A stretch of DNA of 64,000 nucleotides from Mangifera indica (GCF_011075055.1 NC_058137.1:4082771-4146770); one strand, 5' to 3'; shown: positions 1 through 13,106, numbered from the stretch's first letter. Notes: generated from the letters alone by a model not told the origin. Numbers and translations are program-made.

Positions 1-545
1 TATATAGATCACATTACATAGGCTTGTTCTCTCAAATCATGTTTATTAGATTTTGCATTTCTATGTGAATCAATTATGTTCCCTTTCTAATAATTATTTT
101 AGTGTTCATTTAGCTTGGAGAATAAGCTGATAATGAAGTTCCAACATTGTCAAGGGAAAGGAAATTTGAGAGGCATTGATGCTGTATTGAGCATTAGATA
201 AATCTATGAAGTCATGTTGTTAGTTCGGTAATGGCGTTAAAATGGTTGAGCATTAGCTACAATTGGCGGTGGTAAGTGCCCAAGTTTAAAACTCTTTTAG
301 GCGGATAACCAGGTAATATGAAAGAGTCTGGATGTGTGGATTTTGGGTCTATACTCATAAATGAAACATTATTATTAACATAGATTATTTAAAAAATTAT
401 TGCGTATAAGTTTGTATGGTAACAAATTATGAAATATTATCATAAAGTTATTTGTTCTATTTTAAAAATATTTTTTATATTAATAAGATATTAAAATTTC
501 TTCATAGAACGGCTTCAGGAGTCAGGACCATCATAGGGAGCATGC
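1..545. other. Intergenic, no gene recognised
   Basis: AT-rich sequence. I see no coding exon, RNA gene or clear repeat apart from the tRNA and its terminator at the right edge. Confidence 0.5.
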
Positions 546-550
546 AAAAA
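546..550 (-). terminator. Pol III terminator of the tRNA-Arg gene
   Basis: A run of five T on the minus strand lies 22 nt beyond the tRNA 3' end. T-runs of this kind terminate RNA polymerase III. Confidence 0.55.
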
Positions 551-572
551 TTAAACAGAAATGGAACGCATG

Positions 573-645
573 CACGCCTGATGGGACTCGAACCCACAAT
601 CGTCTGATTAGAAGTCAGACGCCTTATCCATTAGGCCACAGGCGC
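573..645 (-). tRNA. tRNA-Arg (anticodon UCU)
   Basis: The minus strand folds into a complete 73-nt cloverleaf. The acceptor stem is 7 bp and closes with a G-U pair. The D arm is normal. The anticodon stem TCTGA/TCAGA encloses the loop CTTCTAA, which gives anticodon TCT and reads AGA codons. The T arm is GTGGG/CCCAT around TTCGAGT. There is no intron, and CCA is not encoded, as expected for a nuclear tRNA gene. Confidence 0.96.
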
Positions 646-1430
646 TCGTTGTTGATTCGGTGAAATAGATAAATTATATTCATATGTAAATCATGTATCC
701 CCAATCCCATTACCATGGGGTATTGAAGTACCCGTACGGCTTTTTACATTTTTTCGGAAAGCAAATTATAAGCTTGACGAGTACCTAGTAATTCTAACCG
801 TAAAGGATGTTTACTTTTTTCGGCATTTGGGAATGAAAGTGAGAGTGGTCCAAATCAAACTAATTCAATTTGAATTTATTTACTTTAAATATGAATTAAA
901 TTTAAATTAATAGGTTACGCTTATTTTATAATCGAATTGAATTTGAATTAATACGTTAGACTTATTTTGTAATCGAATTGAATTCATAATATAAAGAATT
1001 TAGCTTAGTTTGACTCGTGAATTAGATAGATGATTCGATTTGATTTAAATTTGACTGGTGACTCAATTCGAATTATATTAAATAATTATTAAACGAAGTC
1101 TCTTTGTCAATAAGCCACGAATATGAGTCATACATCTAAACTTTGAATTTGAACTATAAATTCAAACCAAACTATAATCATATTTAATGTTGACTCGACA
1201 GATTCGAATCAAACTCAAACAAAAGAATACTTAAACTCGATTTGATTCGTATTTACCCCTAAGTCAAAGTAATGCATAAAAACTAAAGCACATCATTAAT
1301 TTTCATAATATTTACGCATGAATTAATTTACAACAACAAACAAAATAAAAGTTTAAACAAAATGTTTGTAAAATATCATACCCTTATATGAAATTTAGTA
1401 TTTACTTGCTAGAAATGGAAACTATTATGT
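646..1430. other. Intergenic AT-rich stretch
   Basis: No gene is visible. Apart from the short tandem duplication listed separately, the stretch consists of degenerate AATTCGAATT-like text. Confidence 0.5.
901..982. repeat. Two-copy tandem repeat, 41-bp period
   Basis: Positions 901-941 and 942-982 align end to end with only a few mismatches. Each copy contains the shared core TAATCGAATTGAA. It looks like a simple local duplication with no coding content. Confidence 0.75.
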
Positions 1431-1440
1431 GCATCACATA

Positions 1441-1800
1441 GGGCTGGATTCGAGCCGAGCCAGCTCGAGCTCGGCTCGGCTCGGTTCGAGCCCGAAACGA
1501 GTCGGGCTCTGCTTGGCTCGATCGAGCTCGAGCTGGTTCGGCTTGGCAGGGCATATTTTTTTAAAAATTTTTTAAAATTTTTTTATACAAAACGACGTCT
1601 TTTTGATCCATATATATACACAAAATGATGTCGTTTTGATATGAAAAACGAACCAAATCGAGCTAAAAACGAGTCGAACTCGAGCCGAGCAGAGTTCAGC
1701 TCGAGTCGAGCTCGAGCCGAACTCGAGCCGCCCCTAAATAAAGCGAGCCTAGCCCGAGCTGGCTGCGAGCCGAGCTCGGCTCGGCTTGAATCCAGCCCTA
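1441..1800. mobile_element. GC-rich nonautonomous DNA transposon (MITE)
   Basis: The termini are inverted repeats of about 21 bp: AGGGCTGGATTCGAGCCGAGC on the left against the same word with one change on the right. The direct repeat GCATCACATA lies immediately outside at 1431-1440 and 1801-1810. The interior is rich in CTCGAG and GAGCCG words and encodes nothing. A 9-10 bp target duplication suits the Mutator superfamily, but an 8-bp hAT duplication cannot be excluded because the end bases are ambiguous. Open frames across it are by-products of the repeat. Confidence 0.82.
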
Positions 1801-1810
1801 GCATCACATA

Positions 1811-2565
1811 TAATTAAGGAAATATCAAAATTTGAAACTCTTTGCACATGAAAATTATTAATGACACCCATTATATGGAGTACAAATTCCCGTGTAAACC
1901 ATGTATACCTGAAGATTATTATTAACCCCCCTATCTTGATCACACCTACTTAATTACACCCCCATATAGATCACACATATAGATAACACAAATGTTAAGT
2001 AAATAGAGTAATATTATATATATTCACCTTAAATACACAAATTAATTAATATATATTTATATGTCTCATTACGTAATTAAAAATTTTTAATTTTTAATTT
2101 AAAATCATCTAATTATATTATAATATTTATTAAATATATATTTATTTATGTATTCAAAATACGTACATATAATTTTATTGCAACAGATATCACTAAACTC
2201 TAAACCTTTTAAGAGTTGGTCTTGGTCATACACCTATAACCTCCCTCAGATTAATACATTTTAATTAATTACTCTTAAATTTAACATTAAAAAATGACAA
2301 TAACTAACAAAAAAGTGTCAAATTTATAGTTAATATGATCTTTCAAGGTAATCTTATTGCACTGGAGATAACGGCCTACGCTTTGAGCAAACCGGCAAAC
2401 TATTGTGTTTCCGCAATTACATTCAAAGACCTCAGACTTCAGAAGTGTGCCAAATACATTTGACTCAAAGAAGAGTCCAAAATCTAAAGTCTTATGCTTT
2501 GCTACAAGACTTAACGATTTTGGATGAGGTTGAGCTTTGCAACAGTAGATCAACATAAAAAACGA
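1811..2565. other. Intergenic AT-rich stretch
   Basis: No gene is visible. About 2007-2180 resembles the ACTATGTGTA MITE family, with paired ATAT-rich arms and a right end reading GTACATATAATTTTATT, but it is badly decayed. Confidence 0.4.
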
Positions 2566-2697
2566 AGTAATAATATATATATAAACAATAATATATTATT
2601 ATATGATTAGATAGTTAAAAATTAAAAATAAAATAATATCTAATCACATTATAACACGTCGTTGTTTGTGCATAAGATTATATACATAATTTTATTG
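2566..2697. mobile_element. Short MITE, variant of the ACTATGTGTA family
   Basis: It has the internal block of the family: a TTATATGATTAGATA-like left arm, an AAAATTAAAAATAAAATAATA centre, and a right arm with CACATTATAACACGTCG and TTTGTGCATAAG. It ends in ACATAATTTTATTGA. It lies just downstream of the pyruvate kinase stop codon. Its borders are approximate. Confidence 0.55.
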
Positions 2698-2937
2698 AAA
2701 AAAATATACCACATGAAAGCCATATGCTTTACTATAAATACCAACAAACAAACTTATAAAATCCTTTTGTGAATATTTATTTCAATTACCAGTGTATTTT
2801 CTCAATACGTTTCAATCATAAACTTACCCAAAAAACCTGGAGATATACCTCACAGGTGCTGCCAACATAGTCAAACACCACTGCCTTCAAAATTTTGAGG
2901 GAAAAAAATACCACATTAGGAGAGTACAACGCAAATT

Positions 2938-5900
2938 TTAATCTTCAAGCTCGATAATCTTAACGACAGATGCATCCCCGACTTTCTGGCAAACAACAAC
3001 TCGGTCATGCGATTTTATAACTCCTGAAGCCTTTCCATGATCAAGAGCAACCTTTAAGACTGACTCATTTGTTGCACTTGTGGACTCAGCCTGCAATTTC
3101 CATTAGTAATATGATATCAGATTTCAAGAAAAACACAATATACACGAGAATTTTTTCAAGAAATAGAAATATATAGGAATATTAAAAGCCACTCCTAAAC
3201 ATAAAAAAAAAAAAATGAAATTGAAGAGAGAAATAACATAAATAATAGTTTGCCAGAGACAAATATTGCATCAGTAATATCATTTTGTGTACAAAAATTA
3301 GCTTTACAGGACTGACACAGATTGCTACTCTGACAACAGTCACCACAAAACCCGATGAAAGGCAGAATCTAAGTATGAGCTTTAACCCAGAAGAGTTATA
3401 ATTTAACAAAGAATGCAGCTTGAGTTCAAATTCACCATCATATACGGATGTGGATGTTTTAAGCCCCACTCCCCCATAAAGGAAAAGGATAAAAGAAAAA
3501 GAACTTACTGGATGTCGTGGATCAGCAAGCATGGGGAAGAGGCCTCTCACAATGAGAGATTGCCTTGCCTGAAAGTTAAGGGGAGGCCATAAGCATATAT
3601 CAGCTTGAATATTAAAGCCACAAAAGTTCAAGAAAATATAGAAGGGAGCAGATGAATGCACAACATCTCTTTCAACAGAACAATAAATTCCAGAAAAAAT
3701 AATAAAAAAAAAAGTAGTGCTATGCACACAACTTTTATGCATAATTTTATAAACAAATAACGACGTGTTATTATGTAATTGGATAATTGAAAATTAAAGA
3801 TAAAAACAATACTTAATCACATAATGATACATCATTGTTTGTGTATAAAGTTGTATACATAATATTACTGATTAAAAAAACCTCAAAATACTACCTTAAG
3901 TGAAAGATTAAAAGTCAAGAATCCTCAGTTTGGTAAACCAATAAATATTAATGTAATGATCCATAATGACTTCCTAATATTGACAAAATGGCTTTCCCAA
4001 CATAATATTATGGAAGATTTCAAGATAAACTTGTGCATTAAATTTGACAATTCAATAGAAAGTAAAATGGCAATAACAACAAAGATTCATAAAACTGCTT
4101 AAGCTCTAAAATTTGGAACATATAATAAGATGGAAGTCACGCAGGTTATTAGATATCAATTCCATCCACCAAACCTCGAAGAATCAATAGAACTATGTGT
4201 ATTTATTTCGAATACACAAATATGGACACACTTCATGTGTATCATCATATGATTAGTTCACTTTGAATTAAGGATAAAGTAATACCCAATCATGTTATAA
4301 CACATAAATATGTATATATTTGTACACATAAATATGTATATATTTGTATACCTAAAATGGATACGCATAGTATTGCTCTTGAAAAATTATATTACCTCTA
4401 ATTGCAAGTTAATGAAAACATATTTTCGGAACAATTTGATTTAGGACACTACAATCACTGGAAGAGATTCTTTATTAACATCTCCATAGTAATGCCAACC
4501 ATTAAAAAAGTCCAAAGGTTTATAGGTCAAACAAAATGTTTTTTTATCTGAAGTATAAAACAAATAAATGTGAATGAAATATAATTGGAATACCTCAAAG
4601 GCTCCGCTAAAGCTCCATTTCAGTTGATTTGTTTTAAGCCTAGGAATAACAACTGATAGAACTGGCATTGTTGGCCTATACTTGGCAATCAACCTGCATT
4701 ACATGCTTAACGTATCAATAACATTGGAGACAAAAATATATATGAAAGCTGCAAAAAAAGAAAAAAAGAGAATCAATCAAGGCATTTGATGGCCTTGAAG
4801 CCCATCCTGCAAATTAAAAAAGAGTACCTCGCAGCTCTTCCTGATGAAGTGAAGCATATAATAACAGATGCCTTGACCTTGATGGCTGCCCTTACCTACA
4901 TAAAAATAGAAAAATGGCCTATAACACATTCTGAAATATCCAACTACTTCAACTCTCAACCAGGATTGGAGTTGTAGAAACACAAAATATAAGCAATTAA
5001 AACATCTACATAAAAGAAGAGCCAAAAAGTGAATACCGCTGAGGAAGCAATAGATTCTAAGTGAGTCATTGGCTCTCCAACAAATTTGACTGTCTTCTTA
5101 AAATATAAGTCTTGATTGAAAACCTTCTCTGCCTGTATGCATTATAAGAAAAAGGTTAAAATATTACATGGAACACAAAGAAGAAAACAAAAAGATAAAT
5201 TATCCGATCTATACTACAAATTCCGCAACTGATGTAATATTACTGTGTATTTTATGTCAAGCCCAGCAAATTAAATCACCCTAAATGCTGCTGCAGAGGA
5301 TATATATAAAATACATATAAACGCATGAAGTATCCACACAAAATTTTATGAATAATCTATAGTCAATTTTACAAATGGAAACAATAAACTATTCACGGCG
5401 TCTATGGTTTGGCACCAGCAGCATCATATACTGGTTTGATTCCTTAAGTGAGATAACTGGAATTATTTTCATATAGATCTGGTGAACAGACTACAACAGG
5501 TCAGTCTTAAAAGTCTTATGATGTAAATGGAACAGCACAAATGACAATGTTGTTGGTTACAGAAAATTTCTGGAAGCCAAGTGGTTCTTGGAGTGGTTAG
5601 GTAGTTTTCACCTTACGATTTCTCTCACACTCTATTAATTTCTGATTGAAAACAAGGCAAAAGCTGTTCATTTGTAACAAAAAGTTCCATACAACAGAGT
5701 CCTACTGGACCAAGGCAAAGGTAATTCATGTCTGGTTGGAGAAAGAAAATATAGAAAATGTTTAGTCTGGTAATAAAGCATCTATGGGGTACAATTTCTG
5801 GAATAAATAAACCAATTCTTTGAAGAACCAAACAAGAAAGAGTACAAAAGATTTTGCCAGCTCCCACTGACTATAGAACCATAAACACAAAGCACATTCC

Positions 5901-8900
5901 AAATGTCAAAGTCAAGTATTCAATTTACTTATTACTAGGTAAACACAAGTTAGTAACTGAAATTTTAAAATAGAGCTTCCACCTTGAAACAAAGTTGCCT
6001 AATTAGTGAACATATAAGTAATGTAAAAATTATTTACCTCAGCACAGATTTTACCAACAGTTGAAATCGTTTCAACAGGGTACAAGCCACGTAGAGTCTC
6101 AGCACCAAGAAGAATTGCATCACTCCCTGCACGTATGAAGAAATAGGACTGTGAATAAGGTAGTGATTTCATGTGTCGTTCATGTAAACAGTTTGGCAGA
6201 AAACCAGGTACATTGAACGCAAAATAACAATAAATTGAAGAGCGTCCTTAAAATATTTGCACATAAATGTAAATTTTGATGTCACAAAGTAACAAGATTG
6301 AGTTAAAAGTTACCAACGCACCATCCAATACAGCATTTGCAACATCAGTGGCCTCTGCACGGGTAGGCCTTAGGTTGTCAGTCATACTGTCCACAACACG
6401 AGTAACAACAGCAGGCTTTCCAGCCATGTTACACTTGTAAAGAGCAGCTTTTTGAAATAAGAACACCTGCAAAGTACACACAGATCTGTTGCCAGTGAAA
6501 TCTGCCAAACACACAATATATGACTCGCTTAAGACAATCTATTACTTGCTTATAATTCATTTCCACAAAACTTTTAGATGTCTTGCAATTAGAATGAACA
6601 ATTTCAAAACCTCTCTCCATTACAGAATAATTTGAATGGATTTAAAAAACTATAAAACAAAATAAAAAAGGGCGTGTTTTCCCCACTAAAGAGATTTAAT
6701 TTCTATCTCCAGTGCATAGAATCTAAATTAAGTGATTGGTTCTCTAGATAAATGCAACTCCGAGAGATCTTAAAGCAAATATACTAATACATCTTAGAAA
6801 TCACCATATAGGAAGTTTAAGACTTAACAATCATAAAATGATTCATCAGTGAAGATAGGAAACAGACCTTCTCGGGTGGGAGATCTATACCCAAATTTCC
6901 ACGGGAAAGAATAATACCATCTGCTTCTTGAAGGATCTCATCAAAATGAGTCAAACCCTAGAAATGAGAACATAAATACACATACATAACTCAAACTGAA
7001 CTGGAGTGGACTAGTCACAAATCTTTTGCATGGCTTATAAAACATACACATCTGTTTTAAGTCAGAAAACAGTATGCCCCACAAACCTCTACATTTTCAA
7101 TCTTTGCAAAAATTTGAGTTTGACACAGGTCACCTAACTTGGAAAGATACTCCCTAGCCTGCATAAGAACATATAGAATAAAAAATCATTCAGATAAATA
7201 AAGTAGAAATAAGCAAATGCAGCACACTAATCAATTTTTGGAATAAATAAATAATATGATAGCAGAAATGTTTAAACAGATTACCTGGCGCACATCTTCT
7301 GCATGGCGTGTATATGACAAGGAGAGGAAGTCAATTTTGTTTTGAACTCCCCAAGAGCTAATTACCTGAAACATAAGAAAAACACCAAATTAACAAGCTT
7401 GTGCAGCAAACCAAACATCATACCAAAGAGAAAACATTCCTCAAGCATATTACATACCCACTTGATCTTATAAACAGAAACCAGGATTTACCTCCTTGTC
7501 TTTATTAGAAAGGGTTGGCAATTCAATATGAATTTGAGAGGCATGCAAAGTGAATAATGAACCAGCCAAAGTTGCAGAGTTCTTTATCACACAAACTACA
7601 TCATCCCCTTTCACTTCAGAAACCTGCTCAACACAAATTAAAAGTTATGAGTCCATGTGCAATCACAAGGTTTTTGACTATTACAGGAGAGAAACTTTCG
7701 CCAATAATAATTGACTTGATGCAACAAACTCACTCGATAACTAGAGTTCCAAATTGAACTCTTAAGTTGAAACAAAAAAGGCCTACTCCTAGGACCATAG
7801 CCATCTAGGTTATATTTCTCTTACCTCCATCCACACAGAGGTAGTCTCACTTCCAGTGAACAAGTATTGACCAATAAAAATGGTGTCTCCCTTCTTAACT
7901 GCCTGGAAAAACCGATTTGAAGGTTATAAATTTATAATAGTCACATACCTTGCACATAAACACAGCATTCAACTAAAAAACCATCAATAACGTGAAAAAA
8001 CAGACAATTTCCAAGTATGTGTCATTGCTATCCATCCACATGCATTTCTCAAGAATAATATGCATAGTGTAGCATTCAATAATGAAATTGCAACAAATAT
8101 CCGGCTTTCAGAAAGCAACAGGACGCTTGCCATGCAGAGAATCATATGACTTAATTCAATATAACCCATAATATATATGATATCATAAATGTGAATTAGC
8201 ATTTTGCAACTGTATATCACAATGTTGTACAATGAGTGCCACATCAAGCACCAAAAAAAAAAAGAACCTTCGAAAGTCCTTCGAAATTGATGGGCAACAC
8301 TTCTGAAGAGGCTTCTTGTCCTTGATCAGGAGTGAGAACAACAGAAGCTTCAGCCTTAAGTGAAATAGCATACTCATTCTTATTAATAACTTGCATCTCC
8401 GGACCCACGGTATCCAGCATAACCTGAAACCCAAACAAAAATTTGTATTATTCACAACAGCACTTATTTACGTAACAAACTAACAATAAGAACCACTGTT
8501 TCAATATTTCCGGACATACAGCACAAAGCTTCTTAGTGCTCTTGACAGCAGCCTTGAGATTCTCTAAAGTCTCTTGATGGTACTCAGCATTACCCCATGA
8601 GAAGTCAAACCTAGCCACTGCGAATACCACAAAATCACTCGCTAAAAAACAAACAACTAAACTACCAAACATGATAAAAACATTCAACAAGTTCTGATCA
8701 AAATGGACGTCACAAATTGTAACGGTAACTCACTCAATAATATATATATCTCTCAAAACAAAGGTAACTCTGTAACTTACCGGACATTCCTGCTTTGAGG
8801 CAGCCGGATATAACATCAACAGATCGAGATTTAGGGCCAAGTGTTCCCACAATCTTCGTCATTGCGGGGAAGAAACTCTGAAAATATAATTAAAAAATAA

Positions 8901-9034
8901 ATCTAGATCGAAAATCAAAACAAAAATTACACAGAACAAAAAGAATCTAAACACAAAACACTTACGGCCTTGGATGGCTCCAAGATGGAAGCCATCCGAA
9001 TCGGCTCTTCGAGAAGCAAGTGGCTTGAATGCAT
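2938..9034 (-). CDS. Pyruvate kinase, cytosolic, divergent plant subgroup (16 exons)
   Basis: Catalyses the last step of glycolysis: phosphoenolpyruvate plus ADP to pyruvate plus ATP. Coding exons, minus strand: 9034-8966, 8877-8781, 8617-8520, 8423-8268, 7902-7825, 7623-7492, 7365-7285, 7158-7087, 6957-6868, 6466-6322, 6126-6038, 5132-5037, 4895-4828, 4693-4594, 3568-3509, 3090-2938. Every junction has GT-AG and keeps frame, giving 527 residues, the length I recall for Arabidopsis At3g52990. The N-terminus [14 protein letters not shown] and the C-terminus VVKIIELED match that subgroup, and no transit peptide precedes the catalytic barrel. The AKIE motif (K256, E258), the DT pair (D92, T93) and the [16 protein letters not shown] block are present. 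Two classical cation positions differ: R58-F-D60-F-S-W where RxNFSH is usual, and RGN282LG where RGDLG is usual. Intron 14 holds two MITEs. Confidence 0.96.
3720..3870. mobile_element. MITE inside pyruvate kinase intron 14
   Basis: The ends are inverted copies: ATGCACACAACTTTTATGCA on the left against TGTATAAAGTTGTATACAT on the right. The arms carry ACGACGTGTTATTATG and CATAATGATACATCATTG. The centre is the shared GAAAATTAAAGATAAAA block. It sits wholly within the intron between exons 14 and 15. Borders are approximate. Confidence 0.65.
4189..4378. mobile_element. ACTATGTGTA-family MITE inside pyruvate kinase intron 14
   Basis: The left end is AACTATGTGTATTTATTTCG and the right end is AAAATGGATACGCATAGTAT, an imperfect inverted repeat. 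The arms carry CATGTGTATCATCATATGAT and its partner. A TACACATAAATATGTATATA unit is locally duplicated in the right arm. It is noncoding. Confidence 0.75.
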
Positions 9035-9300
9035 CTTTCAAAGAATAGAAAACGCTGAGTTTCGCAAAAGAATCAACCTACAAAGAAGAAGAAGGCTTTT
9101 GATGGTTTTCGTTCAATGTTAAAGCGACGCCAGGAAAGTGCTTGCTTTTACTTATATTCTACTTTTATTTCTTTTTTTATTCTGCTGAAATAACTTAATT
9201 TTTTGCATTTTACTTTATTTAGTACCGTATAATGACTTTTTCAATCTTACACGTGGCGGACAAGGATGAAATCTGAGAGCTCATGAGACGTCAACAACCA
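9035..9300 (-). promoter_or_regulatory. Pyruvate kinase leader and proximal promoter, with G-box/ABRE core
   Basis: The sequence upstream of the start codon is noncoding. It contains ACACGTGGC at 9249-9257, about 215 bp before the ATG, which fits the G-box/ABRE core bound by plant bZIP and bHLH factors. A second CACGTG occurs at about 9478. Function is inferred from the words alone. Confidence 0.4.
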
Positions 9301-10802
9301 TGCGGCGCCGAGGTTTGGAGTTTGTCGGGTTTCGAAGGGAAGAGGTAGGTTAAAACCAAGCGCACCTGCAGCGCGTTAGGAGAAAGTGAGCGTGGTGGGT
9401 AGTTTAGGGGAGTGAGTTAGTGTAAAGCTTTGAGAGAGTGAGGTGGTGCGTGCGGGGTGTTTTTTAAAAAAAAAAGCACGTGCTTTGGCGTGTGTGAATC
9501 GGTGCGCTTTCAACGTAGAGAAGGGATGGTCGTTTGTTCGATTGCCAATGCAGAAAGTGTCTCCGCCCCACGAAATGAAAAAACATAAAACGAGAAATTG
9601 ATACCGTGAGCGTCTACAGTTAAAGTTTGGTCCATTACATGACATAAATACCATGGGCTGTCGTTTTGGTTGGGCCCTTTGGATTGCCGTAGGTGGGGGG
9701 AGAACATGTTTGGAATGAGTATTCAGATTTCTCACCCACGGTTTAGAGTTGAATTTTGGTAATTAATCAACTTAACTAGTTACTTTTTGGAATGAGTATG
9801 AAGGATTTCTCACCCACGGTTTGTCTAAAAGAACATTCTTTTCTGTTCATTGGATTTATAAGTCCCACGGTTCCAGTCAAAACTTATTTCTGTTAATAGA
9901 AATTGAACTTTGACACATTAAAAAAAAATTACAATTACCATATTATCTTTGTTATTTGACTTTTATGACAAATACTTTAATTAATTAGTATATTTTTTAA
10001 TTTTATCTTACCAAATTACCATATTACCTATTAAAACACTACCAATTACGATTATGGTCTCTAATCTCTCTATCACTAAATATCTTTACTAGATTTACAT
10101 TAAAAATTGGAGATTGTGAGAATTTGAGTGAAAGGAAAATGATAAAAAAAGACTTAAACAAGTTAGAGATGACAAGATTAATGCCCAAGCTAGTATTTTC
10201 GTGGTGAAACCAAATAATATAATCATTTGTAGTCTTATGCGGTTTGAGTGATAGCCATTATCAATGGTTTTGGAGGTTTAATTTTGTCACTTAACGGAGA
10301 TTGAGAAACTACAATCATTGTTCAGATATATTATATAAGGAACAATATGTTTAACCTTACATAAGGAACTATGTGCTAGTGTAATAATACTTAAGACGAT
10401 TTTATGTAACATAATATGTTTAATCTTATATAAGGAACTATTCAGTAGTAAATATTAAGAAAAATAATCAAATATTTAAATACCGAAACATATGAATTTA
10501 TACATATAGTACAAAAAAAAAAAGCAAATTTTGCAAAAAACCATATTCTAAATTTTATTCTTTACTAAGGTAGGGAATGTGCTAGTGCAATAATATTGAT
10601 GAAATATTGTATGATACAATGTGCTTCACTCTATATAAGTCTAACAAAATATTTCAATATTTAAGCACCAAAATATATGATTTTTTACATACCTGACAAA
10701 AAAAATACAAATATTGCAAAAAAAAAAAAAAAGGCTTTGAATTTTTTACACACCAAAACAACTAGTCAAATATTTCAATATTTAAGCACTTAAACATATC
10801 AA
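9301..10802. other. Intergenic region between pyruvate kinase and trihelix-kinase genes, left part
   Basis: No coding exon is recognised. The 9300-9750 part has more balanced base composition and may be distal promoter. The rest is AT-rich, with scattered decayed pieces such as TTAATCTTATATAAGGAAC repeated around 10350-10440. Confidence 0.45.
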
Positions 10803-10980
10803 TAAAACTATGTGTACTTATTTTTGGTACACAATTTGTGTACACAGATGAAGTGTTATCATATGATTGAATATTTCTTTATCATATGATAACACATATT
10901 TTAAAATTACCTAATTATATGATGACACATCACTGTGTATATGAATTGTGTACTAAAAATGGATACACATAGCATTGTTC
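10803..10980. mobile_element. ACTATGTGTA-family MITE
   Basis: The left end AACTATGTGTACTTATTTTT pairs with the right end AAAAATGGATACACATAG. The arms carry GAAGTGTTATCATATGATTG and ATATGATGACACATCACT. It is one of the best preserved copies in the window and encodes nothing. Confidence 0.8.
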
Positions 10981-13106
10981 TAAACATATAGATTTGTAGA
11001 TCCAAAAACACACAAAAATATAATGAAAAATCATACTCTATATTCCATTCCTTATATTTTATTATCAGATGAAGATTTATATTAAACTTAGATTAAACTA
11101 TCAAATTGAAACTTTAATTTGAATTTTATTCAAATCAAATTTAACACACAACTTTAGTTGAATTAGTTTGGTATGAATCCAACAGTAAAACCAATAGGAA
11201 GCTTTAGTTTGAAATGAAACATTTTGACTTAATTGTGATGTATCATTTCATACGTTGGTTATGCTATAAACTGATGGAATAGACTTAAAATGATTAAAAA
11301 TAGGAACAAGATTAAAGTAACAATAATAATTTGAAAAAAAAAAGTTAAAAATTATAATATTTAAAACAATTAGACTAACACGAAATAATATTATTTTATA
11401 TGATAATAAACAAAACGAAATTCTTGTAATAATTGGTTAAGATCATTAAAATCGAATCAGGTACCATAGTTAAACTAGATCAAACTTCAAACTACCCAAT
11501 TTTATAGTTGGATTGAACCAAATTCTACAAATGCAAATGAGTTAATCAGTAATGAAATAGCGAAATTAATAAAAAACAGAGAAAAGAGATTGTAATGGAG
11601 ACTCACAACATGAAGATGCAGATAGATGAACAAGCAAAATTAAGAAAAGATAGGGAAATGAGATTGCAGTGGAGACTCACCATATGAAGATGAAGATAAA
11701 TGAGAGTAAAATTTAGTCTCCAAAATCTAAAAAGTAAAAAAAGTTAAAGAATTCATTCAAAATCCTTCAACACCAAATTTCCTATTGTACTTCTTTTTTT
11801 TTTTTCGTATTTTCAAATTTTGTTTAATAACATGACTCTTTAGTCCACGATCTAGTGCTCTCTGTTAGTTTTAGATGTTGATGCTTTGATTCAAAAGTCT
11901 AAGCTTGTGATAAATCCATGGTAAGATTAAAGATCAAACGAAAGATTGGACAATGCCATGCAAGACCAAAACCACATTTAATATTTGTACACATCTTGTT
12001 AGGGTTAGGCCAATAGGGTTTTAGATTTTACCAACACCTGAGTAAAAATTTAAATATATTTATGGGTTAGATTCAATAAGAAAGTTGGATAGATGAAAAC
12101 TAAGATTTGGAGGAGATGCCCCAACTGGTTTGGGCTGATCCAAGGCCAAGAAAAATAACCCCGACTTAATACTGTAGTATGTTGGGCACGCCCAACCTAA
12201 TAATAGTCCCATTATATTAAAAAAGTTGATTGATTAATAATTATAATATAAAAAATTAAATTTTTTATTAAAATTAATATAAACAGCAATAGATTAGGGT
12301 AACCCGAAGGACTATTATTGTAACAAACCTTAGGCTTGGTCTAACCCATAAACATCTTTAATTTGGAGTATATGTTAAAATGACGAAATATTTGCTATGA
12401 CATTAGGGTTAGGATAAGAATTTGTTGTGATAATTAGGAAATGAAAAGAAAAAGGAAGATGAAAAGTTTCAAAAAAGAAAACGTAGTCAAAACAAAAACA
12501 ATACATTAGTGCTTCACTCCAAAGCGATGTAGTTTTGGAGTATATTCCAAATCAACATCTTTTTTGTATTTTATATTAATACAAGAGAAATTTTATGAAC
12601 TGGACTTACAAATTAAATAGAGTTAAGCTAAATTCAGCTCAAACTTAATTCGTTTAATAAAAAAAACCCATTTCCTCGATTGAGCTTAGATTATCAACTC
12701 AAATTTTACCGGTGCAAGCTGTAACCCAAATTGGAATTAATTGAATTTAATCTATCATTACAGCTGGTTGACAGTACATAATTGTTTTCTTTCTCGAGTT
12801 ACTGTGATGAAGTTGCAATTCAAAACCTTACGCAACCCAGCCCCACGAAACAGACCCAAAAGAGGCAAACAATCTTCCATTCTAATTTAAGTTTGCAAAG
12901 CGAATTACCAAAAATGTCCACGGTATGTTCACACCCATTTAACTCTTACCACGTGTTCGTATACTTTCCTTATTACTTAACGGAACCGTCACCACCCGTC
13001 ACGGCCCATCTCTCTCTATCTCACGACACTCTTCTTCCGTTAAACCTCTTCTGCTCTCTTCCTTCAACGTCCTAGCCCCGTCTCTAACGTTACCGTTCAC
13101 CAAGAC
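10981..13106. other. Intergenic region, right part
   Basis: No gene is recognised. The last 350 bp (12780-13106) become less AT-rich, pyrimidine-rich and CT-laden, which fits the promoter and leader of the next gene. Confidence 0.45.

Noticed and set aside
1583..1943. Two open frames on the minus strand, one rich in ARARLEL-type repeats
   Set aside because: They are translations of the GC-rich MITE and its flank. The repeated peptide comes from the CTCGAG/GAGCCG words.
6301..6321. Alternative donor GTAACT at the end of pyruvate kinase exon 10
   Set aside because: Using it would break the frame and insert residues into the conserved [16 protein letters not shown] block. The GTGCGT donor restores it exactly.
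9376..9735. 119-codon minus-strand frame upstream of pyruvate kinase
   Set aside because: No recognisable domain, no splice logic towards the kinase gene, and the composition matches promoter sequence.
12782..13075. 97-codon open frame upstream of the trihelix-kinase gene
   Set aside because: It resembles no family, ends before the real ATG, and lies in pyrimidine-rich leader/promoter sequence.
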